Below, one piece after another: positions 1 to 8,782 of a DNA stretch of 64,000 nucleotides. The stretch's first letter is position 1; each line of letters opens with the position of its first letter. The notes beneath the pieces were generated by a model. It did not search any database, was not told the DNA's origin, and saw only the letters and a program-made list of their open reading frames with translations. The DNA lies in the NCBI RefSeq assembly GCF_000012945.1, contig NC_007510.1, forward strand, positions 2,046,001 through 2,110,000, given 5' to 3'. Made by a program: the position numbers and the translations under genes. This DNA comes from Burkholderia lata (GTDB taxonomy: Bacteria; Pseudomonadota; Gammaproteobacteria; Burkholderiales; Burkholderiaceae).

Positions 1-655
1 TTCCGGCCGGCGCGGCCCGGTGTCTCTCCGGAAAACCACGCGCCTGCACGTTCAGGCAATTGTCAGCTGAGCGGGCGGCACCTTACATTTCGTATGACGA
101 TCCGCCGTTCGTTACACGGTGATGTCATTTGCGCCGTTCACTTGGGTGCAGAAGATAGCAAGGAAAAAATTTTGACGTCAAACTTTATTTGATACCCGAA
201 TACAAAGTTTGGAGGGTTTATTCAAATAATATTCCGGTAAGCACAAATCAAACTTTTATTATTAAAACGGTAATTGAATTGTATGGATATATGTGAAAAC
301 GGATATTAAGTTGTTTCAACATAAATAGGCGCATATTTCCTGCACTGCATCAAAAACAGCCGCCACGGAAGCAACCGGGACGGTGCGCCCCCTCCTCTCG
401 TCAACGTCAGCATCGGTCGCGCAATGCGCTGTTCAACCACCTCGAGCTGGCCGAACGGCGATTCCTTGAAAGATCCAACACACCCTGGATATCCGAACGG
501 TTAATCCGGAATGCGATTGAAAATTACGGACGATACGCCGACCAACGATCGACACGATAATTTCGCACATCGAATTAACTGTCGCCACCATACCCACTGC
601 CGCGACACACAACCGTGTCTCACGGGCACCGGCCAGCGCCGACGCACCACGCGCG
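1..655. other. Non-coding, AT-rich patch at the left edge
   Basis: I see no convincing gene here. Bases 160-345 are strikingly AT-rich against the GC-rich surroundings. They contain a perfect 12-bp palindrome TTTGACGTCAAA (171-182). The octamer CAAACTTT occurs at 179-186 and 249-256, with its reverse complement at 204-211, so two alternative stems are possible. This could be the control region of a gene lying left of the window, but no such gene can be seen. The 119-codon frame at 511-870 lacks Burkholderia codon bias and overlaps the YbaK-type gene; I do not call it. Confidence 0.5.
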
Positions 656-1141
656 TCAGGAGTGCATGCCCTGCATCTTGTGCGAGAAATGCGCGCGTTC
701 GGCCGTCTCCATCAGCATCAGGAATTCATCCTGCATCATGTGGATCAGCGCCTCGTGATCGCCGGCCTCGAAATAGACTTCCGGCTGCTGCGCGAGACGT
801 TCCTCGAGAAACGTCTTCATCCCGTACGCCATGCACACCGGCGGCAACGCGCCCATGTCGCAATCCTTGAACAACTCGCGCAGCTCGACCTCCCGGGCGA
901 GCACGAGATGGCGTCCCGTCTTCACCCAGAGATCCGACAGGCGCACGGCGTACGTGGTCGGCAATACGGCGGCGACGTAGCCTTCGTCGTCTTCGAGGAG
1001 CACGGTTTTCGCGAGGCGATCGCCGGGAATATGCGCGGCGGCGGCCGTCTCCATGCTCGTATGGCTATAGGGGTGGTACACCACTTCGTACCGCGATGAC
1101 TTCTGACGCAGGCAATCCTGCAGGGTGGCTGACACAGGCAT
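656..1141 (-). CDS. YbaK/EbsC-type aminoacyl-tRNA deacylase (prolyl-tRNA editing domain protein)
   Basis: A 161-residue protein of the YbaK/ProX editing fold. These enzymes hydrolyse mischarged tRNA (for example Cys- or Ala-tRNAPro) free in the cytoplasm. The central lysine-bearing strand (RLAKTVLLEDDEGYVAAVLP) and the GALPP-x-CMAYGM segment are typical of the family. I chose the ATG at 1141 (MPVSATLQDCL) rather than the upstream in-frame start at 1183, because family members begin close to this point. The C-terminal tail with HMMQDEFLMLM is unusual, but the total length is normal. It stands alone, 124 bp downstream of the cysteine synthase gene. The exact tRNA substrate cannot be told from sequence. 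Confidence 0.85.
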   Translation of the reverse strand: MPVSATLQDCLRQKSSRYEVVYHPYSHTSMETAAAAHIPGDRLAKTVLLEDDEGYVAAVLPTTYAVRLSDLWVKTGRHLVLAREVELRELFKDCDMGALPPVCMAYGMKTFLEERLAQQPEVYFEAGDHEALIHMMQDEFLMLMETAERAHFSHKMQGMHS

Positions 1142-1265
1142 GGCACACCTCGTCTGGGCGAAACGGGCGAACGGCGTTCGCACCGGATTCGTTCAGCATA
1201 GGTCGCATTCCGGCGGATGGAAATCCTCACCGCTCCCGCACCTCGCACGCGCTCAACGCACGGGT

Positions 1266-2243
1266 TCAGTCCCCCGGATCCAGGCCCTTTTCGCGCAGCC
1301 ATTCCCGATTGAAAAGCCGCGCGCGATAGATGTCGCCACGATCGCACAGCAAGGTCACGATCGTGTGCCCCGGGCCCATCCGGCGGGCCAACCAGACCGC
1401 TGCCGCGACGTTGATGCCGCTCGATCCGCCGACATACAGCCCTTCCTCGCGCAGCAGCCGGTAGACCATCGTCACGCACTGCTGATCGTCGATCCGCACC
1501 GCGTCGTCGATCGGCGTGCCCGCGAGGTTCATGGTGACGCGCGTCGATCCGATGCCTTCGGTGATCGAGCTGCCTTCTGCGCCGAGGTCGCCCGTTTTCA
1601 CGTACCCATAGAGCCCGCTGCCGCACGGGTCGGCCAGCACGATCCGGACGTCCGGATTCTGCTCTTTCAGATAGCGGCTCACGCCGGCCAGCGTGCCGCC
1701 CGTTCCGGTCGCGCAGACGAACGCATCGATCGTGCCCGCCGTATCGCGCCAGATTTCGGGCCCGGTCGTCTCGTAGTGCGCCTGACGATTGACGACGTTG
1801 TCGAACTGATTGGCCCACACCGCGTTGTCGAGTTCGTCCGCGAGCCGCCCGGCAATCTTCTGATAGTTGTTCGGGTCACGGTAAGGCGCCGCCGGCACCG
1901 GGCGCACCTCGGCGCCGAGCGTGCGCAGGATCGCCAGCTTGTCCGGCGATTGTGTGTCAGGAATCACGATCACGCAGCGATAGCCGCGCGCCGCGCAGAT
2001 ATGCGCCAGACCGATGCCGGTGTTGCCCGCCGTACCCTCGACGACGGTGCCGCCCGGCTTCAGCACGCCACGCCGCTCGGCGTCGCGGATGATGTACAGT
2101 GCCGCGCGGTCCTTCACCGACCCGCCCGGATTCATGAATTCCGCCTTGCCCAGGATCTCGCAGCCCGTCTCCGCGCTGAGCTTCGTCAAGCGAATCAGCG
2201 GCGTGCGCCCGACGCAGTCGACGAAGCCTTGTCGCACGTCCAT
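1266..2243 (-). CDS. PLP-dependent cysteine synthase family protein
   Basis: A 325-residue fold-type II PLP enzyme that would make L-cysteine from O-acetylserine and sulfide in the cytoplasm. Visible motifs are the PLP lysine in NPGGSVKDRAA, the substrate loop EGTAGNTGIGLA, the phosphate-binding glycine run in CATGTGGTLAGVS, and GGSSGINVAA near the end. The frame stays open far upstream to 3311, but ATG 2243 has a good GGAGG six bases ahead and gives the normal length; ATG 2255 is the only close rival. It is divergent from the adenosine-specific kinase gene, with 144 bp between starts. Cystathionine beta-synthase-type activity cannot be excluded. Confidence 0.9.
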   Translation of the reverse strand: MDVRQGFVDCVGRTPLIRLTKLSAETGCEILGKAEFMNPGGSVKDRAALYIIRDAERRGVLKPGGTVVEGTAGNTGIGLAHICAARGYRCVIVIPDTQSPDKLAILRTLGAEVRPVPAAPYRDPNNYQKIAGRLADELDNAVWANQFDNVVNRQAHYETTGPEIWRDTAGTIDAFVCATGTGGTLAGVSRYLKEQNPDVRIVLADPCGSGLYGYVKTGDLGAEGSSITEGIGSTRVTMNLAGTPIDDAVRIDDQQCVTMVYRLLREEGLYVGGSSGINVAAAVWLARRMGPGHTIVTLLCDRGDIYRARLFNREWLREKGLDPGD

Positions 2244-2387
2244 GTCAGCCTCCATTCCTTCGTGCAGCGCTCGCGCCACACACAACGAAGGATAGGCCGC
2301 CCTCGCGGCTTTCGTCGCCGGCCGCCGCGTATTAAGCTTGAAGAGCCCATTGCGGCGCACGCGCCGCATCGCGAGACGAGGTCCGCC

Positions 2388-2876
2388 ATGCTGCAGCTGC
2401 ACACTGTTGCCGTCGACAAGCCCGAGACCATGAACTTCATCCTCGGCCAGTCGCATTTCATCAAGTCCGTCGAAGACATCCACGAGGCGCTGGTCGGCAC
2501 CGTGCCCGGCATCCGCTTCGGGCTCGCATTCTGCGAGGCGTCGGGCAAGCGGCTGGTGCGCCACTCCGGCACCGATGCGACGCTCGTCGAACTGGCCTGC
2601 CGCAACGCCAGCGCGATCGGCGCCGGTCACGCGTTCATCGTGTTCCTCGGCGACGGGTTCTACCCGGTCAACGTGCTCAATGCGATCAAGGCCGTGCCGG
2701 AGGTCTGCCGGATCTATTGCGCGACCGCGAACCCGACCGAGGTCATCGTCGCGGAAACCGCGCAAGGACGCGGGATCGTCGGCGTCGTCGACGGCTTCGG
2801 GCCGCTCGGTGTCGAAAATGACGACGACATCCGCTGGCGAAAGGACCTGCTGCGCACGATCGGCTACAAGGCCTAG
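2388..2876 (+). CDS. Adenosine-specific kinase family protein (DUF355/PF04008)
   Basis: A 162-residue soluble protein of the archaeal-type adenosine-specific kinase family. Recognisable segments are NFILGQSHFIKSVEDIHEAL near the start, FGLAFCEASGKRLVR, GHAFIVFLGDGFYP-VNVLNAIK, ATANPTEVIVAET and RGIVGVVDGF. Family members have been crystallised as trimers that bind adenosine; the physiological role in bacteria is unclear. The length matches the family. ATG 2388 begins the conserved region, although the frame is open from 1125. It is a single gene, divergent from cysteine synthase and followed by 224 bp of non-coding sequence. Confidence 0.8.
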   Translation: MLQLHTVAVDKPETMNFILGQSHFIKSVEDIHEALVGTVPGIRFGLAFCEASGKRLVRHSGTDATLVELACRNASAIGAGHAFIVFLGDGFYPVNVLNAIKAVPEVCRIYCATANPTEVIVAETAQGRGIVGVVDGFGPLGVENDDDIRWRKDLLRTIGYKA

Positions 2877-3100
2877 CGACAGACTGCCCGGCCCCGGCCT
2901 GAAGACCTGGCTGCATCGAAGGTGCGATGCGGCCGAGATTTCAGGTCGAATGGCGCCTAGACCGTTAGTTGCGTTTTTGACGCAGGTACACGCCGCCATG
3001 CGTGTCGTGTCGCTGCCGTCCGCCTGCCCTATACTGCCCGCAGCAGACTGACTGACGGCGCGCTGACGCACCGGCCGCCACGATTCTTCCCGGAGCCACC

Positions 3101-3394
3101 ATGCATTACCAGTTGACCTACGAACTCGTCGACGATTACCTGTCCCGTCGCGAACCGTTCCGCGCCCAGCACCTCGCGCTTGCGCAGGCTGCGACCGAGC
3201 GCGGCGAACTCGTGCTCGCCGGCGCACTGTCGGACCCGGCCGATCAGGCCGTGCTCGTGTTCGAAGGGGATTCGCCGGAGGCGGCCGAGTCGTTCGCGCG
3301 CGCCGATCCATACGTGCAGAACGGCCTCGTGAAATCGTGGCGCGTGCGTCCGTGGCGCGTCGTGATCGGCAAGCACGCGCCGCCCCGCGCGTGA
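3101..3394 (+). CDS. YciI-like protein
   Basis: A 97-residue protein of the YCII-related ferredoxin-like alpha/beta fold. Visible hallmarks are RAQHLALAQAATERGELVLAG, a Gly/Ala-Leu-Ser-Asp-Pro segment with the family Asp, and SFARADPYVQNGLVKSWRVRPW (the DPYV-x-GL motif). Members are small cytosolic dimers, a few of which act as dehydrochlorinases or muconolactone-type enzymes; most have no known substrate. The start is backed by GGAG seven bases upstream. It converges with corA, whose stop lies 7 bp away, so any shared termination must occur inside the neighbours. Confidence 0.85.
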   Translation: MHYQLTYELVDDYLSRREPFRAQHLALAQAATERGELVLAGALSDPADQAVLVFEGDSPEAAESFARADPYVQNGLVKSWRVRPWRVVIGKHAPPRA

Positions 3395-3401
3395 AGCGAG
3401 A

Positions 3402-4379
3402 CTACAGCCACCCTGCCCGCTTGAATCGCCACCACAGCGCGAAATCGGCGACGACCATCGCGGCGATGCAACCGTAGAAACCGTATTTCAGGTGCAGTTC
3501 GGGCATGTTCGCGAAGTTCATCCCGTAGATGCCGGCGATCATCGTCGGAATCGCGAACAGCGCGGCGAACGAGCCGAGCCGCTTCGTCACCTCGCTCTCG
3601 GCCAGCGAAATCATCCCGAGATTGACCTGGATCGCCGTGACCACCATCTCGCGCCGCCCTTCGATCGTCTTCACGATCCGCTGCAGATGGTCGTACACGT
3701 CGCGAAAGTACGGCTCCATCCCGCTGCAGACCTGCGGAATGCGCCCGCCGGTGAGCTTCGCAAGCGGCTCGATCAGCGGCGCCGTGTGCTGGTACAGCAT
3801 CACGAGCCGGCGCTTCAGCGAATAGAGATCCTCGATGATTGCACGCGACGACGCGGGCGTGGCCTTCGCGAAAATGCGGTCCTCGAGTTCCTCGAGCTCG
3901 GTGCCGAGCGTTTCGAGGATCGGGAAATAGCGGTCGACGACCTGGTCCATCAGCGCGTAGAACACGAATGCCGAGCCTTCCTGGAGCAGATGCGGCTCGC
4001 GCTCGCAACGCTTGCGCACGTCGCGGAAATCCTGCTCGGTATGGTTGCGGATCGACAGCACGTAATTCGGTCCGACGAACACGTTCAGCTCGCCGACATT
4101 CAATTCATCGTCGTCGTCCAGCTCGACCATATGCAGCACCGCGAACAGCGAATCGCCGTACTCCTCGATCTTCGGTCGCTGATGCCCCTTGCGGGCATCC
4201 TCGAGCGCCAGTTCGTGCAGCCCGAACTCCTCGCCCATCAGGTCGAGTTCGGCAGGCGTCGGATCCTTCAGCGCGACCCACACGAAGCATTCGGGCTTCG
4301 ACACGTAGTCGCTGATGGCGTCGATATCGATGTCGGCCAGCTTGCGGCCGTCCTGGTATGCAGCACAGTTGATCAGCAT
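3402..4379 (-). CDS. corA: CorA-type magnesium/cobalt transporter
   Basis: A 325-residue inner-membrane divalent cation channel of the 2-TM-GxN family, forming pentamers that pass Mg2+ (also Co2+, Ni2+). A long acidic N-terminal cytoplasmic domain is followed by the helical stalk. The pore sequence IPTMIAGIYGMNFANMPE contains the diagnostic GMN motif between TM1 and TM2, and the protein ends with the basic tail WWRFKRAGWL. The length is normal. The ATG at 4379 begins the family-typical MLINCAAYQDGRK. It is a single gene, divergent from the cydX-kinase pair with 179 bp between starts. No M-box-like leader is evident upstream. Confidence 0.95.
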   Translation of the reverse strand: MLINCAAYQDGRKLADIDIDAISDYVSKPECFVWVALKDPTPAELDLMGEEFGLHELALEDARKGHQRPKIEEYGDSLFAVLHMVELDDDDELNVGELNVFVGPNYVLSIRNHTEQDFRDVRKRCEREPHLLQEGSAFVFYALMDQVVDRYFPILETLGTELEELEDRIFAKATPASSRAIIEDLYSLKRRLVMLYQHTAPLIEPLAKLTGGRIPQVCSGMEPYFRDVYDHLQRIVKTIEGRREMVVTAIQVNLGMISLAESEVTKRLGSFAALFAIPTMIAGIYGMNFANMPELHLKYGFYGCIAAMVVADFALWWRFKRAGWL

Positions 4380-4558
4380 GTTGTCCGTGATGTTGCGGTT
4401 TGCGCATCAGTTTACCGGTTTGCTGCGCGGGCGGCCCGGCTTGCGCGGCACGGCGATATTGGTCATGATCGGGCTGCGTGCGCCGCAGCATGCGCACCCG
4501 GACACTTCGGACCACAAGCCGCACGGCCGTGCGGCCCAACCGTCAAGGAGACTGACCC

Positions 4559-4705
4559 ATGTGGTATTTCTCGTGGATACTCGGCATCGGCGTGGCGCTC
4601 GGCTTCGGCATCATCAACGCGATGTGGCTGGAAGCGGAAGTCTTCTCGCGCGGCGACAAGCGCAACGGCGCGTCGGGCCCGCGCCCGGGAGGCAAGGCTT
4701 CGTGA
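4559..4705 (+). CDS. cydX: CydX/YbgT-family small membrane protein (orphan)
   Basis: A 48-residue open frame encoding a single-span membrane protein that begins MWYFSWILGIGVALGFGIIN. This is the conserved W-Y-F-x-W-I-L-G start of CydX, the small subunit that stabilises the haems of cytochrome bd oxidase. AAGGAG lies about 9 bases ahead of the ATG. The tail (SRGDKRNGASGPRPGGKAS) is hydrophilic and longer than the E. coli one. Oddly, no cydA or cydB is in the window: the gene sits alone with a P-loop kinase whose GTG overlaps its stop codon by 4 nt (GTGA), so the two are translationally coupled. It may serve a bd oxidase encoded elsewhere. Confidence 0.8.
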   Translation: MWYFSWILGIGVALGFGIINAMWLEAEVFSRGDKRNGASGPRPGGKAS

Positions 4706-5319
4706 CGCACCTGGTGTTCTTCTGCGGTCACGCCGGCACCGGCAAAACCACGCTCGCGAAGCGGCTCATCGGGCCGCTGATGCGCGCGACCGGCGAGGCC
4801 TTCTGCCTGCTCGACAAGGACACGCTGTACGGCCGCTACAGCTCGGCCGCGATGGGCGCGCTCACCGAGGATCCGAACGATCGCGACAGCCCGCTCTACC
4901 TGAAGCACCTGCGCGATCCCGAATACCAGGGCCTGCTCGACACCGCACGTGAGAATCTCGCGCTCGGCATCGGCGCGCTCGTGGTCGGCCCGCTGTCGCG
5001 CGAAGTGCGCGATCGCCGCATTCTCGACCGTGCGTGGCTCGGCATCGCGCCCGACGTCACGCTGACGGTCGTCTGGGTCCACACGTCGGAAGACGTCGCG
5101 CACCAGCGCATCGTCGCGCGCGGCAACCCGAACGATGCCTACAAGCTCACGCACTGGGACGAATACCGGCAGCGCCGCTTCGTGCCGACCGGCCACGAAT
5201 GCGACGGCATCGTGATGTTCGACAACACCGCGCCATCCGATGCCGACGTCGACACATTGCTGTACCGCATCGCGCCGCCACCGCCCGCGGCCACGATCGT
5301 CCCGCCGCTGCCGGCCTGA
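4702..5319 (+). CDS. P-loop NTPase / AAA-family small kinase
   Basis: A 205-residue soluble protein with a Walker A P-loop near the N terminus (FFCGHAGTGKTTLAKRL) and a Lys-Asp pair (LLDKDTLYGRY), resembling the substrate-binding part of shikimate-, gluconate- or zeta-toxin-like kinases. A later arginine-rich lid region (RIVARGNPNDAYK) and HWDEYRQRRF also fit. The GTG start overlaps the stop of the upstream cydX-like gene by 4 nt. Sequences upstream in this frame are not conserved-looking. The Pro-rich C terminus is probably disordered. The phosphoacceptor is unknown; a small metabolite is my best guess. Confidence 0.75.
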   Translation: MTHLVFFCGHAGTGKTTLAKRLIGPLMRATGEAFCLLDKDTLYGRYSSAAMGALTEDPNDRDSPLYLKHLRDPEYQGLLDTARENLALGIGALVVGPLSREVRDRRILDRAWLGIAPDVTLTVVWVHTSEDVAHQRIVARGNPNDAYKLTHWDEYRQRRFVPTGHECDGIVMFDNTAPSDADVDTLLYRIAPPPPAATIVPPLPA

Positions 5320-5344
5320 CCGCCGCCCTTTTTTCGTTCCCCGC

Positions 5345-5384
5345 AAAAAACAACGCCGGAAGCGCTGCTGCGCTCCCGGCGTCG
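5345..5384 (-). terminator. Intrinsic terminator for the saccharopine-dehydrogenase-like gene
   Basis: A hairpin ACGCCGG-AGCGC-loop-GCGCT-CCGGCGT (about 5353-5382) lies in the convergent gap between the kinase and the minus-strand dehydrogenase gene. Read on the minus strand it is followed by a T-rich run (GTTTTTTG), giving a classic intrinsic terminator. On the plus strand there is no T tract, so it mainly serves the minus-strand gene. Confidence 0.75.
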
Positions 5385-5415
5385 TACGGCCCTCGTGCCT
5401 GAGGCTGGCGGGTGG

Positions 5416-6516
5416 TCAGGCCACCGCGTGCACGCGCTCCATCGTGCCGCCTTCGTACAGCTTGCCGAAGCGGTTCGACAGGAACGCCTTCAGCGACACC
5501 TTTTCCTGCGGGATGAAACCGCTCTGCGGCAGCTTCTTCTCGCGGAACAGATCCAGCACCGCGCACATCGCGCCGGCCGTCGTGATCTGGATCGCGCTCA
5601 TGTGCATCCCGCACACGTCCTTCGCGAAAATCTTGCGGGTGAACACGTCCTGCACCAGCTGGCCGTCCTTCACGCCCGTCACCGTGATGAACACGAGCAC
5701 GACGTCCTGCTTCGTCGACGGCACCGCACGGCGCATGATCGACTTCAGCGTGTCACGGTCGGTCGACAGGCGCAGGTCTTCGAGCAGGAACTGCACGAGA
5801 TCGCGGTGGCCCGGATAGCGCACCGACTTGTAGTCGAGCGTCTCGACCTTGCCCGACAGCGTTTCGCACAGCGTGCCCAGGCCGCCCGACGTGTTGAACG
5901 CTTCGTATTCGGTGCCGTCCAGCGAGAAGTGCTCGAGGCCTTCGAGCGGCTGCACCCATTGCTTGCGGCCGTCGCGGATCGCTTCGCACGGCTGGCAGTA
6001 TTCGTTGATCAGGCCGTCGACGCTCCACGTCAGGTTGTACTTCAGCGCGTTGGTCGGATACTCGGGCAGCGCGCCGACGCGCATCTTCACGTCGCGCACT
6101 TCGCTGAAGCCGTTCACCAGTTCGTGTGCGGCGAGACCGATGAAGCCCGGTGCGAGGCCGCACTGCGGCATGAACGCACGGTCGGAGCCTTCGGCCAGTT
6201 CGCGGATCGCGTGGGTGGCGCGCACGTCTTCGGTCAGGTCGAAGTAGTGGACGCCGGCAGCCTTCGCGGCGGCGGCCACGTTGACCGCGAGGTAGTACGG
6301 CAGTGCGTTGACGAGCGCATCGAAGCCCTTCACGGCTTCGCGAATCGCGTTCGCGTCGGCCGAATCGACCCGTTGCGTCGCGATGCCTTCGCGCGACAGC
6401 TTCGCAAGCGCATCCGCATCACGGTCGAACGCGACGACTTCGTAGTCGCCCGTTTCACGCAGCATGTGAGCAATGGTGTGGCCGATCAGACCTGCGCCGA
6501 CGATGGCGATTTTCAT
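5416..6516 (-). CDS. Saccharopine dehydrogenase family NAD(P)-binding oxidoreductase
   Basis: A 366-residue cytosolic enzyme with an N-terminal Rossmann fold (MKIAIVGAGLIGHTIAHML, GxGxxG). It then has the family segments DALVNALPYYLAVNVAAAA and GVHYFDLTED, and a CGLAPGFIGLAAHEL catalytic-region motif. It belongs with the saccharopine reductase / lysine 6-dehydrogenase group; either lysine catabolism or a related amino acid dehydrogenation is plausible. I took ATG 6516, which directly precedes the Rossmann motif and has AGGAG 8 bases ahead; the frame runs open to 6651 but those extra codons are not family-like. It is a single gene with its own terminator. Confidence 0.85.
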   Translation of the reverse strand: MKIAIVGAGLIGHTIAHMLRETGDYEVVAFDRDADALAKLSREGIATQRVDSADANAIREAVKGFDALVNALPYYLAVNVAAAAKAAGVHYFDLTEDVRATHAIRELAEGSDRAFMPQCGLAPGFIGLAAHELVNGFSEVRDVKMRVGALPEYPTNALKYNLTWSVDGLINEYCQPCEAIRDGRKQWVQPLEGLEHFSLDGTEYEAFNTSGGLGTLCETLSGKVETLDYKSVRYPGHRDLVQFLLEDLRLSTDRDTLKSIMRRAVPSTKQDVVLVFITVTGVKDGQLVQDVFTRKIFAKDVCGMHMSAIQITTAGAMCAVLDLFREKKLPQSGFIPQEKVSLKAFLSNRFGKLYEGGTMERVHAVA

Positions 6517-6764
6517 GCGCTTATCTCCTGATGATGGGTTGGTGTTGTGAACGGCGTTGAGCCATGAACACAGTTTAGGGACGCTCAAAATCAGTTCCAA
6601 GACGAAGAATGATGCGAAACGACCGATAATTTCGACGTTCCGACGACACATTTCGTCGAAACGTCGAAACGACGTTTTTTTCCCGCTGCCGGCCTCGCTA
6701 TGGCTGGCCTAAGTCTCGGGTTTCAGACTGCATGCCGACCACCCGATTGCCAAGGAGGCATCGC

Positions 6765-7547
6765 ATGCAATCCCTGCCCGCCCATCGCCCGCCGCACTGG
6801 CTGAACAAGGTGCCCGACGTCGCGCTGTCGTTCTGGATCATCAAGATCATGTCGACCACGGTCGGCGAAACCGGCGCGGACTTTCTCGCGGTCAACGCGG
6901 GGCTCGGCCAGACCGTCACGCGCGTCGCGATGGCGTCGCTGCTCGCGATCGCGCTGTGGCTGCAGTTGCGCACGCGCCGCTACGTGCCGTGGATCTACTG
7001 GCTCACGGTGGTGCTGGTCAGCATCGTCGGCACGCAGATCACCGACCTGCTCACCGACGGCCTGAACGTCAGCCTCTATGCGAGCACCGCCGCGTTTGCC
7101 GTCGGGCTCGCCGCGATCTTCTTCGTGTGGCATCGCGTCGAAGGCACGCTGTCGATCGACACGATCGTCACGCCACGGCGCGAGCTGTTCTACTGGGCCG
7201 CGATTCTCTGCACGTTCGCGCTGGGCACCGCCGCGGGCGATCTCGCCACCGAGGCGCTCGGTCTGGGCTTCACGCTCGGCGCGCTGTGCTTCGGCGGTCT
7301 GATCGCGGCCGTGTTCGCGGCGTGGCGGCTCGGTGCCAACGCGGTGCTGGCGTTCTGGATCGCTTACATCCTGACGCGCCCGTTCGGCGCGTCGCTCGGC
7401 GACCTGCTCACGCAGGCCCGCACCTATGGCGGGCTCGGCTTCGGCGCCGCCTGGACGAGCCTGCTGTTCCTCACCGTGATCGTGCTGCTCGTCGCCGTCG
7501 CGCAGTTCGGCAGCGGCCCGCGCACGCGTGCCGGTACCGCCGAATGA
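6765..7547 (+). CDS. COG4705-type integral membrane protein
   Basis: A 260-residue multi-pass inner-membrane protein with about eight hydrophobic segments. It shows the repeated family signatures [27 protein letters not shown] and [21 protein letters not shown], later echoed by [16 protein letters not shown]. The internal repeat of a [T/G]-x-[G/A]-E/D-T-x-[A/G]-D-x-[L/A] motif suggests duplicated halves with buried acidic residues. Members are annotated only as uncharacterised membrane-anchored proteins. ATG 6765 has a perfect AAGGAGG; the ATG at 6732 has none. It is followed after 47 bp by a lipoprotein gene and probably shares its transcript. Confidence 0.8.
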   Translation: MQSLPAHRPPHWLNKVPDVALSFWIIKIMSTTVGETGADFLAVNAGLGQTVTRVAMASLLAIALWLQLRTRRYVPWIYWLTVVLVSIVGTQITDLLTDGLNVSLYASTAAFAVGLAAIFFVWHRVEGTLSIDTIVTPRRELFYWAAILCTFALGTAAGDLATEALGLGFTLGALCFGGLIAAVFAAWRLGANAVLAFWIAYILTRPFGASLGDLLTQARTYGGLGFGAAWTSLLFLTVIVLLVAVAQFGSGPRTRAGTAE

Positions 7548-7594
7548 CGCCCGTTCCTTTCCGTTCTTCCCATTCATCGAATCGAGGACTCGCC

Positions 7595-8035
7595 ATGCGC
7601 ATCCCCCATCCCGTTTCCCGTCTCGCCGTTGCGGCGGCCACGATTGCCCTGCTGAGCGCCGCCGCCGGCTGCTCGAAGCAGCAGGACGCGAACGCAGCGA
7701 CGCCGGTGCCCGCCTCGGCCGCCACATCGCCCGCGACGGCCCACGCATCGAAGCTCGGCGACCTGTCGCAGTTCCGCACGATCGCCGTCGACGTGAACAC
7801 GCTCGTCGCCAAGGGCGACCTGCCCGGCGCGAAAACGCGCATCAAGGATCTCGAGATCGCGTGGGATTCGGCCGAAGCCGGCCTCAAGCCGCGCGCCGCC
7901 GCCGACTGGCACATGGTCGACCAGGAGATCGACCGGGCACTCTCCGCATTGCGCGCCGATCATCCGACCCAGGCCGATTCGGCCGCCGCGATGAAGAACC
8001 TGCTCGCGGCCCTCGACCGGTTCAGCGGCAAATAA
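7595..8035 (+). CDS. Predicted lipoprotein of unknown function
   Basis: A 146-residue protein with a lipoprotein signal peptide: basic MRIPHPVSR, hydrophobic core, and lipobox LSAAAGC with the modified cysteine near residue 26. The mature part starts with an Ala/Thr/Pro linker. It continues into a mostly helical region ([36 protein letters not shown] and [17 protein letters not shown]) that looks like a periplasmic helical bundle. I recognise no named family with certainty. It lies between the COG4705 protein and the two-component genes, 81 bp before the regulator, so it may be part of that regulon. Confidence 0.7.
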   Translation: MRIPHPVSRLAVAAATIALLSAAAGCSKQQDANAATPVPASAATSPATAHASKLGDLSQFRTIAVDVNTLVAKGDLPGAKTRIKDLEIAWDSAEAGLKPRAAADWHMVDQEIDRALSALRADHPTQADSAAAMKNLLAALDRFSGK

Positions 8036-8116
8036 CGATCGCAGCGCACCGCGGCACGTGACGCACGTGCGGGAATCGCATACGCTGGCGGCGTTTGCGC
8101 GGCACGGAGAACACGC

Positions 8117-8782
8117 ATGCGAATACTGCTCGTCGAAGACGACCCGATGATCGGCGAGGCCGTCCATGCCGCGTTGAAGGACGCGTCGTACGCCACCGAC
8201 TGGGTCACCGACGGCGTGCGCGCGTTGACCGCGTTCGCCGCGCAGCCTTACGACCTGGTCCTGCTCGACCTCGGCCTGCCCGGCCGCGACGGGCTCGACG
8301 TGCTGGCTGCCATCCGCGCGAAGGACGCCAGCGCGCCGCTGCTGATCGTCACCGCACGCGACGGGCTCGACGATCGCCTGGCCGGCCTCGACGGCGGCGC
8401 CGACGACTACATCGTGAAGCCGTTCGAGATGGCCGAGCTGCTCGCGCGGATTCGCGTCGCGATCCGGCGCCGGGCCGGTTCGGCTGCGCCGCTGCTGAGC
8501 AATGGCATCGTGTCGCTCGATCCGGCCACGCGCGAGGCCTCGGTCGACGGGCACGCACCGGTGCCGCTGTCGAATCGCGAATTCGCGCTGCTGCGCGCGC
8601 TGCTGGTGCGCCCGGGCGCAATCCTGTCGCGGCGCGAGCTCGAGGATCGCCTGTACGGCTGGGGCGAGGAAGTCGAAAGCAATGCGGTCGAATTCCTGAT
8701 CCATTCGCTGCGCCGCAAGCTCGGCAGCACCGTGATCAAGAACGTCAGGGGTGCGGGATGGATGGTTTCAAGAAGCGGCTGA
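8117..8782 (+). CDS. OmpR-family response regulator (QseB/PmrA-like)
   Basis: A 221-residue DNA-binding regulator. The receiver domain (1-115) has the acidic pair E7-D8-D9, the phosphoacceptor D51 in LVLLDLGLPGRDG, and the switch lysine in DDYIVKPFEMAELLAR. A C-terminal winged helix (about 125-218) has LSNREFALLRALL and SNAVEFLIHSLRRKLG. It is most like the QseB/PmrA/TctD group. It is co-transcribed with the sensor kinase, whose start codon lies inside its last codons (25-nt overlap). The target genes are unknown, although the lipoprotein and membrane protein just upstream are candidates. Confidence 0.92.
   Translation: MRILLVEDDPMIGEAVHAALKDASYATDWVTDGVRALTAFAAQPYDLVLLDLGLPGRDGLDVLAAIRAKDASAPLLIVTARDGLDDRLAGLDGGADDYIVKPFEMAELLARIRVAIRRRAGSAAPLLSNGIVSLDPATREASVDGHAPVPLSNREFALLRALLVRPGAILSRRELEDRLYGWGEEVESNAVEFLIHSLRRKLGSTVIKNVRGAGWMVSRSG

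Noticed and set aside
1266..3311. 681-residue fusion of an unknown domain with cysteine synthase
   Set aside because: The extra N-terminal part is antisense to the adenosine-specific kinase gene and has no domain; ATG 2243 with GGAGG explains the enzyme.
3402..4560. Magnesium riboswitch (M-box) in front of corA
   Set aside because: The 179-bp gap lacks the conserved M-box core, and no such leader is typical in Burkholderia corA.
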